Position numbers and translations under genes: made by a program. 64,000 nucleotides of DNA, from positions 496,001-560,000 of the forward strand of contig NZ_JMIW01000001.1 in the NCBI RefSeq assembly GCF_000715015.1, read 5' to 3'. Source of the DNA: Erythrobacter longus. GTDB taxonomy: Bacteria; Pseudomonadota; Alphaproteobacteria; Sphingomonadales; Sphingomonadaceae. This document shows, in pieces, positions 24,449 through 32,842 of this stretch (positions are counted from its first letter, which is position 1; every line of letters begins with the position of its first letter). The notes beneath the pieces are model-generated. The model searched no databases and had not been told where the DNA came from. It worked only from the letters and a program-made list of their open reading frames with translations.

Positions 24449-25462
24449 TCAATCCTCCCTCTCGCCATAGTCGCCAAAGCGGCGACCGGACGGGCTGAAC
24501 TGTGTTGCATTGAGTAGTAATTTGATGTCCGAGCACGCGGACAGAAGCTGGACCGCATCATCCAATGCGGCGCGGCTTGTTTCGTCTGCACGCACGACCA
24601 ACAAAGCCTGGCCTACGTGCGCCGCAAGTTCTGCGGCAGGGGATGCAGCCAAAGCTGGCGGCGTATCGAATATGAGATAGCGATTGGGCGCGCCGCGTGT
24701 GAGGCGGTCGAGCACCTCGCCTGTGCGATTGCTGGTCAGATATTCTGAATCGCGCGCGCTGCTGGTGCCAGCTGGCAGGATAAACAAGCCATTGATATCT
24801 GTAGGTGAGACGAGGTCTTCTGGACGCAAGGATTTGTCGACAAGCGCATCCATAAGCCCCAGGCCTGGATCAATTCCAAGCCGGCGCGTGACCGAAGGGT
24901 TGATCACATCCGCGTCAACCAAGATGACCTCAACATCGCGCTCAGCCGCGAGCGCGATTGCAAGGTTGGTCGCGCAATACGTCTTGCCCTCGCCCATATG
25001 CGGTGAGCTGACCAGAACGCGCCTTGCCAGATCATCACCTGAATGACGTGCATCGGCGAGAATCTCGCGCTTGATGATGCGAAACTCTTCCAAAAGGCCG
25101 GTCACCTGATCGTCAGGCGATATCAGACCCTCTTTCTGAAGCACTTCGCGATCAATTTGAACACGAGGGCCGCGCAGCGCGACAGCATGTTCAGGCTTTG
25201 GTGCCGGTTGAGCGGGTTCAAAGCCCTCTTTAGCGTTTTCCTTCTCGCCGCTGGGACGAGCAAGTGGCTGGTCTGCTGTGGGCGTGTGATCGGCAGGTGC
25301 AGCAGCGTGTTCGCGAGGCGGCACGAAGGGACGCGGGGCGGCAGGCAGGTTCTTGGGCACTGGCTTTGTGCCAAACCCATCCAGACCAAAGGCAGCATCC
25401 GCTCTCTCGAGAAGCGAGGAGCGGCGCGCACTTTTGCGGGTGAAGTTGCTGTGCTCAGTCAT
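24449..25462 (-). CDS. XrtA-associated tyrosine autokinase (BY-kinase, TIGR03018-like)
   Basis: Cytoplasmic ATPase partner of the Wzz-like protein that controls chain length through autophosphorylation. The 337-aa product has Walker A SSPHMGEGKTYCATNLA, Walker A' VEVILVDADVINPSV and Walker B RYLIFDTPPALA. The N-terminal ~100 residues are Pro/Ala/Glu-rich and likely disordered. The C-terminal tail, SGRRFGDYGERED, carries only one tyrosine, whereas BY-kinases usually end in a Tyr cluster. It is preceded 11 bp upstream by the Wzz-like gene and followed by the outer-membrane protein. Confidence 0.88.
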   Translation of the reverse strand: MTEHSNFTRKSARRSSLLERADAAFGLDGFGTKPVPKNLPAAPRPFVPPREHAAAPADHTPTADQPLARPSGEKENAKEGFEPAQPAPKPEHAVALRGPRVQIDREVLQKEGLISPDDQVTGLLEEFRIIKREILADARHSGDDLARRVLVSSPHMGEGKTYCATNLAIALAAERDVEVILVDADVINPSVTRRLGIDPGLGLMDALVDKSLRPEDLVSPTDINGLFILPAGTSSARDSEYLTSNRTGEVLDRLTRGAPNRYLIFDTPPALAASPAAELAAHVGQALLVVRADETSRAALDDAVQLLSACSDIKLLLNATQFSPSGRRFGDYGERED

Positions 25463-25473
25463 TCAAGGTCTCC

Positions 25474-26997
25474 TCACACAATCGTCCCGATCGAGACGAC
25501 CTCGATGACCAGCAGAATTGCTAGAACGCCGACTAAACCCGCACAGGCTCCGGCAAATTGTTTGGTGCGCCGCTTGCGCAAGGATTGAGCGGCTTCAGAT
25601 AGGTTCAATGAAACCGAACCAATGACCGGCAGACCCATGGATCTCTCAAGCTTTTGCGCAGTGGCAAATGCAGATCGCAACTGACCCATGATCCACGCGG
25701 TACCAACGCCTGCGCCAAGTCCTGCAATCAGCACGCCCAGCAAGAGCAGTGGGCGGTTTGGCGCTGCTGGTTTCTGCGGAACAACCGGGGGGTCCACGAG
25801 GTCAAATTTGTATTGGCTCGTCTCATCCACGACATCACTGCGCGTGCGCAGTTTCTCGCGGTCTTCGAGAAGCTTTTCATAGTTATCGCGAAGCACTTCG
25901 TAATCACGGCTTATTCGGTTTGCTTCGGCTGCCACTGCGGGTTCTGTCGCTTGGCTCGCGGCAAGCGACGCCAATTGCGACTGCAATGCCGCGCGCCGTG
26001 ATTGCAGCGATTCAATCGACGCCTGACGATCTGCACGAAGCGCGATCAGTGACGAATATGCAGGGTTCGGCGTGCCGCTCACATCATCGGGACCAGCAGC
26101 TGCCGCTTGCTTTGTCAGCAATTCAACCTGCCGCTTTGTTGAGACCACATCTGGGTGGACTTCGGTAAGCCCGCGCGAGCGAAGTCCTGCCAATTGCGTT
26201 TGCGCTTGCAACAAGGCGGCTTGCGGCCCCCCTGAGTTGGCTGCGCCGATAATCGTGCGCTGCGTGCTGCCAATCTGATTGTTGAGCGCCGCGAGCGCGC
26301 TTTGCGCTGCGGCCAGGTCTGCATCAATATCGCGCAGTTCGGTGCGTGATTGCTGAACCCGGGTTGAAAGAGTCGCGGTCCCCCCAATCAGATCGGGATA
26401 TTGTGCCTCAAAAGCCAGACGCCGTGTCTCAGCCTCTTCAAGCTCCGCTTTACGGTCGTCCAATTGGTCGTTGAGATCGTTGATAGCGCCGCTGATTTCG
26501 GCCCGGTTTCCGGAAATGTGTTCCTCGCGGAAAATATCGAGCAGTTTCTGCACAACATCGCGCGCAAGAACGGCGTTTTCGGAATCGCTCAGCCCGCTTT
26601 TGCCGACAGTCGCGCTGATAGAAAAAAGCGTGTCCTCTTCGCTTTCGACTTGAACATCCTTGGACAGCGCAGCAATTGCGGATTCAAGCTGAGTGCGGTC
26701 CGAAATGCCATCGCCAAGTTTTGTGGTGGTGATGACCTTTTCCAGGTTCACCGAGCTTAATAACGTCTGGCGAACTTGTGAAATTTCATCCTTGCCATCT
26801 CCTGCAATGCCAAGTTGCTCTGACAGAACATCGTCCACGTCGACAAAGATACGTGCCTTGGATTCGTAGGTATTCGGGATAAGGGCAACGACAAGCCACC
26901 CCAGAAGGCAAACGCCCCAGGCAACAGCCAGCGCCAGCCAACGGCGGTGCCAGACCGAATAGAGCGCTGTGCGCAGTTCTTCGAAAAGCTCGTTCAT
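25474..26997 (-). CDS. XrtA-system polysaccharide chain-length determinant (Wzz-like, TIGR03007)
   Basis: Inner-membrane polysaccharide co-polymerase of 507 aa. It has an N-terminal membrane segment (about 18-38), a periplasmic Wzz domain beginning NTYESKARIFVDVDDVLSEQLG, long coiled coils (about 160-395, with DLNDQLDDRKAELEEAETRR), the Pro-rich VDPPVVPQKPAAPNRPLLLL segment, and two C-terminal membrane segments; it lacks its own kinase domain. It begins 18 bp after the Wza-like gene and is followed by the kinase 11 bp later, so the two act as a split PCP-2a pair. Confidence 0.9.
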   Translation of the reverse strand: MNELFEELRTALYSVWHRRWLALAVAWGVCLLGWLVVALIPNTYESKARIFVDVDDVLSEQLGIAGDGKDEISQVRQTLLSSVNLEKVITTTKLGDGISDRTQLESAIAALSKDVQVESEEDTLFSISATVGKSGLSDSENAVLARDVVQKLLDIFREEHISGNRAEISGAINDLNDQLDDRKAELEEAETRRLAFEAQYPDLIGGTATLSTRVQQSRTELRDIDADLAAAQSALAALNNQIGSTQRTIIGAANSGGPQAALLQAQTQLAGLRSRGLTEVHPDVVSTKRQVELLTKQAAAAGPDDVSGTPNPAYSSLIALRADRQASIESLQSRRAALQSQLASLAASQATEPAVAAEANRISRDYEVLRDNYEKLLEDREKLRTRSDVVDETSQYKFDLVDPPVVPQKPAAPNRPLLLLGVLIAGLGAGVGTAWIMGQLRSAFATAQKLERSMGLPVIGSVSLNLSEAAQSLRKRRTKQFAGACAGLVGVLAILLVIEVVSIGTIV

Positions 26998-27015
26998 TGT
27001 CCGGTCCGCGCTCCT

Positions 27016-27657
27016 TTAGAACCGGCTCTCGGGGATGATGATGGTATCCCCTGGACGAAGCATGACATTGGCAGTGCTATCCCCGCGTTTCAGCAGGTCT
27101 GATAGACGCAGGCGATATTCCTTTTGCAGACCAGTCTCGCGGTTGATGCGCAAAAGTTTTGCCCGATTGCCAGCTGCAAACTCGCCCAAACCGCCCACCG
27201 CGATCATGGCATCGAGCACAGTCATGTTGGCACGGTAAGGCAGCGACGCCGGCTGTTCAGTCGATCCAACAACCCGGATCTGTTGATCAAAGGTCGAGTT
27301 AAATTCGTTGACGATGACAGAGACGATTGGCTGTTCGATGTATTGAACGAGCACTTCTTTGATGTCGTCTTGAAGCTCAGTCGCGGTTTTTCCAACAGCG
27401 GTCATGTCGCGCACCAGCGGGATAGTGATCCGGCCGTCGGGGCGCACTTGAATGTCTTCTGCACTCAGTTCCGGATTACGCCAGACGTGGATTGTCAGCT
27501 GGTCAAGCGGGCCGATGATGTATTCGTCGGTCGAGGCCGTCTGCGTGTCCGCATAGCTCGCCGAGGGCAGTTCAGGACCCGTTCCTGCGCAGGCCGCGAG
27601 CGCTGAAGTCGCAAAAAGGGCACCGGCAATACGGGCAAAAGTGGGCGAAGTAGGCAT
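27016..27657 (-). CDS. XrtA-system polysaccharide export lipoprotein (Wza-like, TIGR03027)
   Basis: Outer-membrane or periplasmic export protein of 213 aa with a lipoprotein signal: hydrophobic ALFATSALAAC with the lipobox cysteine at residue 23. The Poly_export domain follows (YIIGPLDQLTIHVWRNPELS), then an SLBB-like domain (RVVGSTEQPASLPYRANMTVLDAM) and the ending MLRPGDTIIIPESRF. It is shorter than Wza, typical for this subfamily. It is the first gene of the long minus-strand run, with a 179-bp upstream gap that probably contains the main promoter. Confidence 0.91.
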   Translation of the reverse strand: MPTSPTFARIAGALFATSALAACAGTGPELPSASYADTQTASTDEYIIGPLDQLTIHVWRNPELSAEDIQVRPDGRITIPLVRDMTAVGKTATELQDDIKEVLVQYIEQPIVSVIVNEFNSTFDQQIRVVGSTEQPASLPYRANMTVLDAMIAVGGLGEFAAGNRAKLLRINRETGLQKEYRLRLSDLLKRGDSTANVMLRPGDTIIIPESRF

Positions 27658-27682
27658 CGATGCAAATCCTTAGGTCAGCTGA

Positions 27683-27698
27683 TGCGGAACGCTTGCCA
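27683..27698 (-). promoter_or_regulatory. Possible sigma-54-type promoter before the export lipoprotein gene
   Basis: The minus strand reads TGGCAAGCGTTCCGCA, a GG-N10-GC arrangement with TGGCA matching the -24 element but CCGC in place of TTGC at -12. It would place transcription about 15 bases before the ATG at 27657. Match is partial and unsupported by an activator site that I can recognise. Confidence 0.2.
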
Positions 27699-27836
27699 AT
27701 GTGAGGAGCGACCCCACGCAAACAGGTATTTCCGCGAATGACCCGGACTATCTCGCCGATAATGGTGAATATAGTGTTAGTAATGTTGGGACTATTGGTG
27801 CCTCATCCCATTTCGGGACAGGCAAAATAGTGAAGT

Positions 27837-29078
27837 TTAAACAACGACCTCTGCCGCTGGACCATGCCCAAGAAAGTTAATTGGAGATGCTGTGGCGCCG
27901 TAGGCTCCTGCACAAAATACCGCGACCAGATCACCCACTTCAGCGTGCGGGAGCTCGGCCATATCGGCAAGCCTATCAAGCGGCGTGCAAAGACAGCCAA
28001 CCACATTGACGGGCTCTGCAGGAGTAGCGCCGAAGCGTGAAGCAATCGCTACTGGATAATTGCGCCTCACCACAGTTCCAAAGTTACCAGAGGCCGCCAA
28101 TTGGTGATGCAATCCGCCGTCTGTTACCAGATATGTCTGCCCATGGCTGACCTTGCGATCTATCACACGGCATAGGTAAACCCCTGATTCCCCAACGAGA
28201 TAGCGGCCAAGCTCAATACAAAGATCGGTATCACCAAGGCCAGCATAATGTTCAAGCAGGCCGTGCAACGCTTCACCCACAGCGGCAAGATCAAGCGGCT
28301 CATCACCCGGGAAATAAGGAATACCAAAGCCGCCGCCCATATTGAGCTTTGGCAGTGCTTCGCCGATCTCATCAGCCAGCGACTGAGCCAGATTGAGGAC
28401 ATTGCCCTGCGCCTCGATGATTGCATCTGCGCTAAGCGTTTGGCTCCCGGTAAAAATGTGAAGCCCGCGCCACTGCGCACCTTCAGCGATCACTTTCTTC
28501 GCAAGCGCAGGCACTCTTTCCGCGTCAACTCCAAAAGGTTTCGCGCCCCCGCCCATCTTCATGCCCGAGCCCTTGAGCTCAAAATCTGGATTGACCCGAA
28601 TGGCAATACGCGGACATTTACCAATGCGTTGGCCAATGGCTAGCGAACGCTCTGCCTCCCCTTCGGATTCGCAGTTTAACGTAACCCCAGCGGCAATTGC
28701 CGCTTCTAACTCGTCATCGCGTTTGCCTGGTCCGGCAAAGCTGACCAAAGCGGCATCTATCCCGGCTCTCTCGATCATGGCGAGCTCACCCGAGGAGGCA
28801 ATATCGAAGCCATCGACGAGCCCCGACATATGGGTGATCACCTCAGGGTGCGGGTTGGCTTTGACAGCATAATTGATCCCGATCCGGTCTGGCAAAGCCG
28901 CTCGCAGATCGGCCACGCGCGCATCAAGCCTGTCTTTGGAATACACAAACAAGGGCGTTTGCCCGGCCGCCTCAACCAGATCGCTTGCCTTGTGGCCACC
29001 GATTGCAAGCTCACCGTCAATAGCTTGATAGCAAGCAGGGATTGGCCCCAGCGGCTTAGTCTTTGATTTGGTCTTCAC
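27837..29078 (-). CDS. XrtA-associated pyridoxal-dependent decarboxylase (Orn/DAP/Arg decarboxylase 2 family)
   Basis: PLP enzyme of 413 aa of the alanine-racemase-fold decarboxylase family (TIGR03099-type). It contains the lysine motif INYAVKANPHPEV that forms the internal aldimine, the FEL / HIFTGSQTL histidine region, the phosphate-binding GGGFGIPY, and the second-domain AVFCAGAYGATASPINF. The substrate is unknown: DAP-decarboxylase relatives act on diaminopimelate, but this clade lives in exosortase loci. Its start overlaps the upstream ligase stop (ATGA). After its stop come 179 bp and then the export genes. Confidence 0.88.
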   Translation of the reverse strand: MKTKSKTKPLGPIPACYQAIDGELAIGGHKASDLVEAAGQTPLFVYSKDRLDARVADLRAALPDRIGINYAVKANPHPEVITHMSGLVDGFDIASSGELAMIERAGIDAALVSFAGPGKRDDELEAAIAAGVTLNCESEGEAERSLAIGQRIGKCPRIAIRVNPDFELKGSGMKMGGGAKPFGVDAERVPALAKKVIAEGAQWRGLHIFTGSQTLSADAIIEAQGNVLNLAQSLADEIGEALPKLNMGGGFGIPYFPGDEPLDLAAVGEALHGLLEHYAGLGDTDLCIELGRYLVGESGVYLCRVIDRKVSHGQTYLVTDGGLHHQLAASGNFGTVVRRNYPVAIASRFGATPAEPVNVVGCLCTPLDRLADMAELPHAEVGDLVAVFCAGAYGATASPINFLGHGPAAEVVV

Positions 29079-30622
29079 GAGCTCTTCCCCTCCGCCAGTT
29101 CACGGGTGAGCGCGGTTCGGTCGATCTTGCCGTTAGGGTTAAGCGGCATTGCTTTTCGCCAATGGATTTCTTGAGGTTGCATGAAATTGGGAAGCTCCCT
29201 CAATAAAGCCTTGGGAAGTTTGGATTGCTCTTGTGGATCGAGGGTGCCCCTTACCACCAGATGGACACGGTGCCCAAGCCGTTCGTCAGGAATACCCAAA
29301 GCGACCGCCTCAGCCACCAATCCCGTTGCAATGGCAGCCTCTTCGATTTCCTGAGGGCTTATACGGTTGCCTGCGCTTTTGATCATCGCGTCGCGGCGTC
29401 CAACGAAATAAAGCAGGCCGTTGTCCTCGCGTTTTACCCGGTCACCAGACCACACAGCGGTGCCGCCATAGTGTGAGCCTTCTGGTGCAGGTTTGAACCG
29501 TTCAGCGGTGCGCACATCGTCTTGCCAATACCCTTGCGCCACCAATGGGCCACAATGGACGAGTTCTCCTTCTTCACCCGGCCCCGCGACCTGACCGTCA
29601 TCATTGATGACCATGATCTCTGCAAATGGGATCGCTTTGCCCATGCTCGTGGGATGATCGTCCACGAGAGCAGGGTCGAGATAGGTCGAACGAAATGCTT
29701 CGGTCAGGCCATACATCGGATAGAGGTCAGCCTGCGGAAAAACCGCCCGCAAGTCGTCCACCAATTCCGTAGTCAGCGCGCCGCCGCTATTGGTGAGCCG
29801 CCGCAAGGGCGTGCACGCTTCTTCGGGCCAATCCAATTCGGTCAGTTGCACCCACAAGGGCGGCACAGCAGCAAGCGTGGTGATGCCGTGTTTCGCGCAG
29901 GCTTTGGACACATCGCGTGGGAAGAGGAAATCGAGGGGAACCACGCTGCCCCCCGCATACCACGTCGAGAGCAGCTGATTTTGGCCATAATCAAAGGAAA
30001 GCGGCAGAACCGCGAGGGTCACATCATCTTGCGCCATCCCGAGATAATCCGCCACGCTCACTGCACCGAGCCACAAATTGGCATGGCTAAGCATTACGCC
30101 TTTGGGACGCCCGGTTGACCCACTGGTGTAAAGGATAGCGCACAGATCGTCGGGGTCAGCCTTTGACGGTTCCAGTTCAATGCGAGCCTCATATGCCGCT
30201 TCCAAAGCCGCTGTTTCTTCCAATTGAACGCACCTGGCCGGAACATCGCCATCATCCAATGATTTGAGCCGCGAAGGCGTCGCGATCAGCATTTTCGACC
30301 CGCTATCAGCCAAAATATGAGCCACTTGCGCACGTTTCAGGAGCGGATTGATCGGCACATGCACGAGCCCTGCCCGTGCTGCGACAAGGGGCAAAAGACA
30401 AGTCAGCTCGCCTTTCGCCGCCCAAGTGGCCACCCGCGCGCCTTTTTCCGGCACCTGACGGGCCAACCAACCAGCAAGAATTGCCACACGCTCTTTTAAC
30501 GCCTTGTGGTTAAGAACCCCATCCCGAAGCACCAAAGCCGGTCTTTCGCCAGAACCATTGGCACACGCTCGCTCAGCGAGGTAATCTAATGGCAAAGGCG
30601 CAGGATTGGGCTCAGCAGTCAT
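29075..30622 (-). CDS. XrtA-associated acyl-CoA ligase (AMP-forming, TIGR03098-like)
   Basis: ANL-superfamily adenylating enzyme of 515 aa. It has the P-loop AILYTSGSTGRPKGVMLSH, A5 motif YPMYGLTEAFRSTYL, A7 VWSGDRVKREDNGLLYFVGRRDAMIKSAGNRISP, and the C-terminal catalytic lysine in LNPNGKIDRTALTREL. The substrate carboxylate is not deducible; amino-acid or fatty-acid activation are both possible. It is coupled by ATGA to the decarboxylase. An AAGGA ribosome site lies just upstream of the ATG, and the divergent acetyltransferase-like gene begins only 27 bp away. Confidence 0.88.
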   Translation of the reverse strand: MTAEPNPAPLPLDYLAERACANGSGERPALVLRDGVLNHKALKERVAILAGWLARQVPEKGARVATWAAKGELTCLLPLVAARAGLVHVPINPLLKRAQVAHILADSGSKMLIATPSRLKSLDDGDVPARCVQLEETAALEAAYEARIELEPSKADPDDLCAILYTSGSTGRPKGVMLSHANLWLGAVSVADYLGMAQDDVTLAVLPLSFDYGQNQLLSTWYAGGSVVPLDFLFPRDVSKACAKHGITTLAAVPPLWVQLTELDWPEEACTPLRRLTNSGGALTTELVDDLRAVFPQADLYPMYGLTEAFRSTYLDPALVDDHPTSMGKAIPFAEIMVINDDGQVAGPGEEGELVHCGPLVAQGYWQDDVRTAERFKPAPEGSHYGGTAVWSGDRVKREDNGLLYFVGRRDAMIKSAGNRISPQEIEEAAIATGLVAEAVALGIPDERLGHRVHLVVRGTLDPQEQSKLPKALLRELPNFMQPQEIHWRKAMPLNPNGKIDRTALTRELAEGKSS

Positions 30623-30649
30623 CAGCTTCCTTTAGGGGCTCACACTCTA

Positions 30650-31690
30650 GTGATCGAAACGCGGTATCACGACACAGTTAACGTCTTGCAAGAGCTGTTT
30701 GAAGACAGCCCTTCAGGAATTGTGCCTGATGCACATGGGTGTGCACCCTTTGACCGCAGCGAGTGGTATGCGCTTCTGGCCAAGACAGGTCTTCGCCCTC
30801 TGATTGTCACTGCTACGGACGCAGAAAGCACCGCCGCTCTCGCTTTGACCGAAGAGCGCGGGCACATCACACCCTTGCGCAATTGGTATAATTTTACATG
30901 GCGGCAGTTGGTACAAAAAGGTGACAATGGCGACCGGCTGTTGCGCGAAGTGGCCACACAGCTAAAAACCAAAGCGCACCGTGTGACGCTTGAGCCTGTG
31001 CCCGACGAGGATTGCTCGGCAACCCGGCTTGCGCAGGCCTTTTGCGATGCAGGCTGGCGGGTTGAGGTGACGCGGTGCGACATCAATCATGTTCTGTATG
31101 TCGCTGGTCGAAGCTTCGAGGAATATTGGGCATCACGCCCAGGGCCACTTCGCACCACCCTCAAACGCAAAGCCAAAAAGGTCGAGACAAAGATCGTCAC
31201 CCATTTCGACCCGGAACTTTGGGCAGATTATGAGGCGATCTATAATTCGAGCTGGAAGCCGGGCGAAGACCATCCCCAAATGCTGCGACAATTTGCGCAA
31301 AGTGAAGGCGATGCGGGCCGTTTAAGGCTGGGCTTAGCCTTCCGCGAAGGCGCAGCCGTTGCTGCCCAATGCTGGACTGTCGAGAACGGGACCGCCTTCA
31401 TCCATAAGCTCGCCCACTTGGAGAGCATGAAGAAGCTTTCAGCGGGAACAACCCTTTCAGCGGCCCTGTTCAAGCACACAATCGACAAGGACCGTGTTGA
31501 TGTGATCGACTTTGGGACAGGCACACAAAGCTATAAAGCAGACTGGATGGAAGACACCCGACCGCGCTATTCGATTGATTGCCTTGACCTTTCCGCACCG
31601 CGCGCATGGATTGCTCTTGCCCGCCTCACTGCAAAACGCTTAACCTTGCCAGACGTCCCGGAACTTGCACGTTTACCACAGGCTAGTTAA
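30650..31690 (+). CDS. GNAT/FemAB-like (BioF2/CelD type) acetyltransferase-like protein
   Basis: The 346-aa product resembles the BioF2/CelD branch of GNAT proteins: RPGPLRTTLKRKAKKV (basic helix), GLAFREGAAVAAQCWTVENGTAFIHKLAH (core strands), and IDFGTGTQSYKADWMEDTRPRYSID at the end. It starts at GTG 30650; the predicted start is only 27 bp from the divergent ligase start. It may acylate an amine or a carrier-bound intermediate with a group activated by the ligase and held on the ACP; this is inference from context. It is followed 70 bp later by the ACP gene. Confidence 0.75.
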   Translation: MIETRYHDTVNVLQELFEDSPSGIVPDAHGCAPFDRSEWYALLAKTGLRPLIVTATDAESTAALALTEERGHITPLRNWYNFTWRQLVQKGDNGDRLLREVATQLKTKAHRVTLEPVPDEDCSATRLAQAFCDAGWRVEVTRCDINHVLYVAGRSFEEYWASRPGPLRTTLKRKAKKVETKIVTHFDPELWADYEAIYNSSWKPGEDHPQMLRQFAQSEGDAGRLRLGLAFREGAAVAAQCWTVENGTAFIHKLAHLESMKKLSAGTTLSAALFKHTIDKDRVDVIDFGTGTQSYKADWMEDTRPRYSIDCLDLSAPRAWIALARLTAKRLTLPDVPELARLPQAS

Positions 31691-31760
31691 GGCGCGCATC
31701 GCTTTGGTACATTCGGGTGTGCCACAGGTTTAAAGGCCTCTAGAAAAGGACAACCAAGCA

Positions 31761-32132
31761 ATGGGGCAAGCAATCAGCTCTCAAAAAGCGAGTGCAGACG
31801 CCGCAACGAGCGAAGAAGCGGGCGAAGTGACGGGTCAATCGACAGGTGAAGCCTCTGGCGCAGAATCCGACAGGGAGGCGCTCGATGGTGAACTCAAGTC
31901 GATCATCGCCGATGTATTAGGGCTTGAGCCCGAGCAGGCTAATGAGCTTGACGAAGACAGCGGTCTGTTCGGCCACCTTCCCGAACTCGACTCCATGGCC
32001 GTTGCAGGCCTTCTCACAGAGATCGAAGACCGCCTCGATATCGTCATCGAAGACGAAGATGTCGACGGCGAAATGCTTGAAACTTATGGCGGATTGCTGG
32101 CCTTTGTTGAGGCCAAGTTGAGCGAGGCCTGA
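31761..32132 (+). CDS. Acyl carrier protein with N-terminal extension
   Basis: Phosphopantetheinylated carrier of 123 aa. The attachment serine is S78 in the motif HLPELDSMAVAGLL, a good match to the DSL-type site. About 40 N-terminal residues rich in Ser/Ala/Glu precede the helical carrier domain, unlike the housekeeping AcpP (~78 aa). An AAGGAC ribosome site lies 7-12 bases before the ATG. The next gene (hydrolase 2) begins 5 bp after the stop. Confidence 0.87.
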   Translation: MGQAISSQKASADAATSEEAGEVTGQSTGEASGAESDREALDGELKSIIADVLGLEPEQANELDEDSGLFGHLPELDSMAVAGLLTEIEDRLDIVIEDEDVDGEMLETYGGLLAFVEAKLSEA

Positions 32133-32137
32133 TCCAA

Positions 32138-32842
32138 ATGGATGTGCCAGAGCCGCGCATGATCGCGACTTGGCAAGCTCCTTTGGGGGGCGGCAAGACG
32201 TCGGACGAATTGCTCGTCTCCTTTGACCATGGGCGCGAACGCCGCATTCTCATTCTGCCAGCGCTATTTGATGAAGCCAACAAGCTGCGCCGCTTTACAG
32301 TCCAGATGATGCGCGCCCTTGATGAGCGCGGCGTGGATACATTTTTGCCTGATCTTCCCGGCTGTAACGACAGCCTCGTCTCTTTTGAAAGCCAGACGCT
32401 CGATTCTTGGCGCGATGTTGCAGCGAATGCAGCACAAGCGTTTGAGATCACTCATATTCTGACCATCAGAGGCGGCGCGCTAATCGCTCCTGAAACCCTG
32501 CCCGGATGGCAATATGCGCCGGTTACGGGGGCTAAAATCTTGCGAGCCATGGTCAGAGCACAAACCATTTCGGCGCGCGAATCGGGCCGAGAGATCAGCT
32601 CTGAGCAATTAATGGAACGAGGCCGCCAATCTGGTTTAACCCTCGCCGGGTGGAACATTGGCGCTAACATGCTGCGCGAGTTGGAAAGCGCTGCCCCGAT
32701 CGCTGCGAACACACAAAAGGTGATTGAGCAAAAGGACCTTGGCGCAGCTGGCCTATGGCTTCGCGCTGAACCTGATGAGGATCAAGCCGGTTCGCAGGCG
32801 CTTGCTGCGATTGTCGCAGGCGATGCGGGTGATCCGCAATGA
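32138..32842 (+). CDS. XrtA-associated hydrolase 2-like protein (alpha/beta-hydrolase fold, atypical nucleophile)
   Basis: The 234-aa protein resembles TIGR03101-type hydrolases in exosortase loci (ILPALFDEANKLRRF, FLPDLPGCNDSLVSFESQTL). The expected nucleophile elbow G-x-S-x-G appears as ILTIRGGALIA, with no Ser or Cys at that place. It may therefore be a non-catalytic partner of hydrolase 1, or use another residue. Its stop overlaps the hydrolase 1 start by ATGA. It is slightly shorter than usual. Confidence 0.72.
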   Translation: MDVPEPRMIATWQAPLGGGKTSDELLVSFDHGRERRILILPALFDEANKLRRFTVQMMRALDERGVDTFLPDLPGCNDSLVSFESQTLDSWRDVAANAAQAFEITHILTIRGGALIAPETLPGWQYAPVTGAKILRAMVRAQTISARESGREISSEQLMERGRQSGLTLAGWNIGANMLRELESAAPIAANTQKVIEQKDLGAAGLWLRAEPDEDQAGSQALAAIVAGDAGDPQ

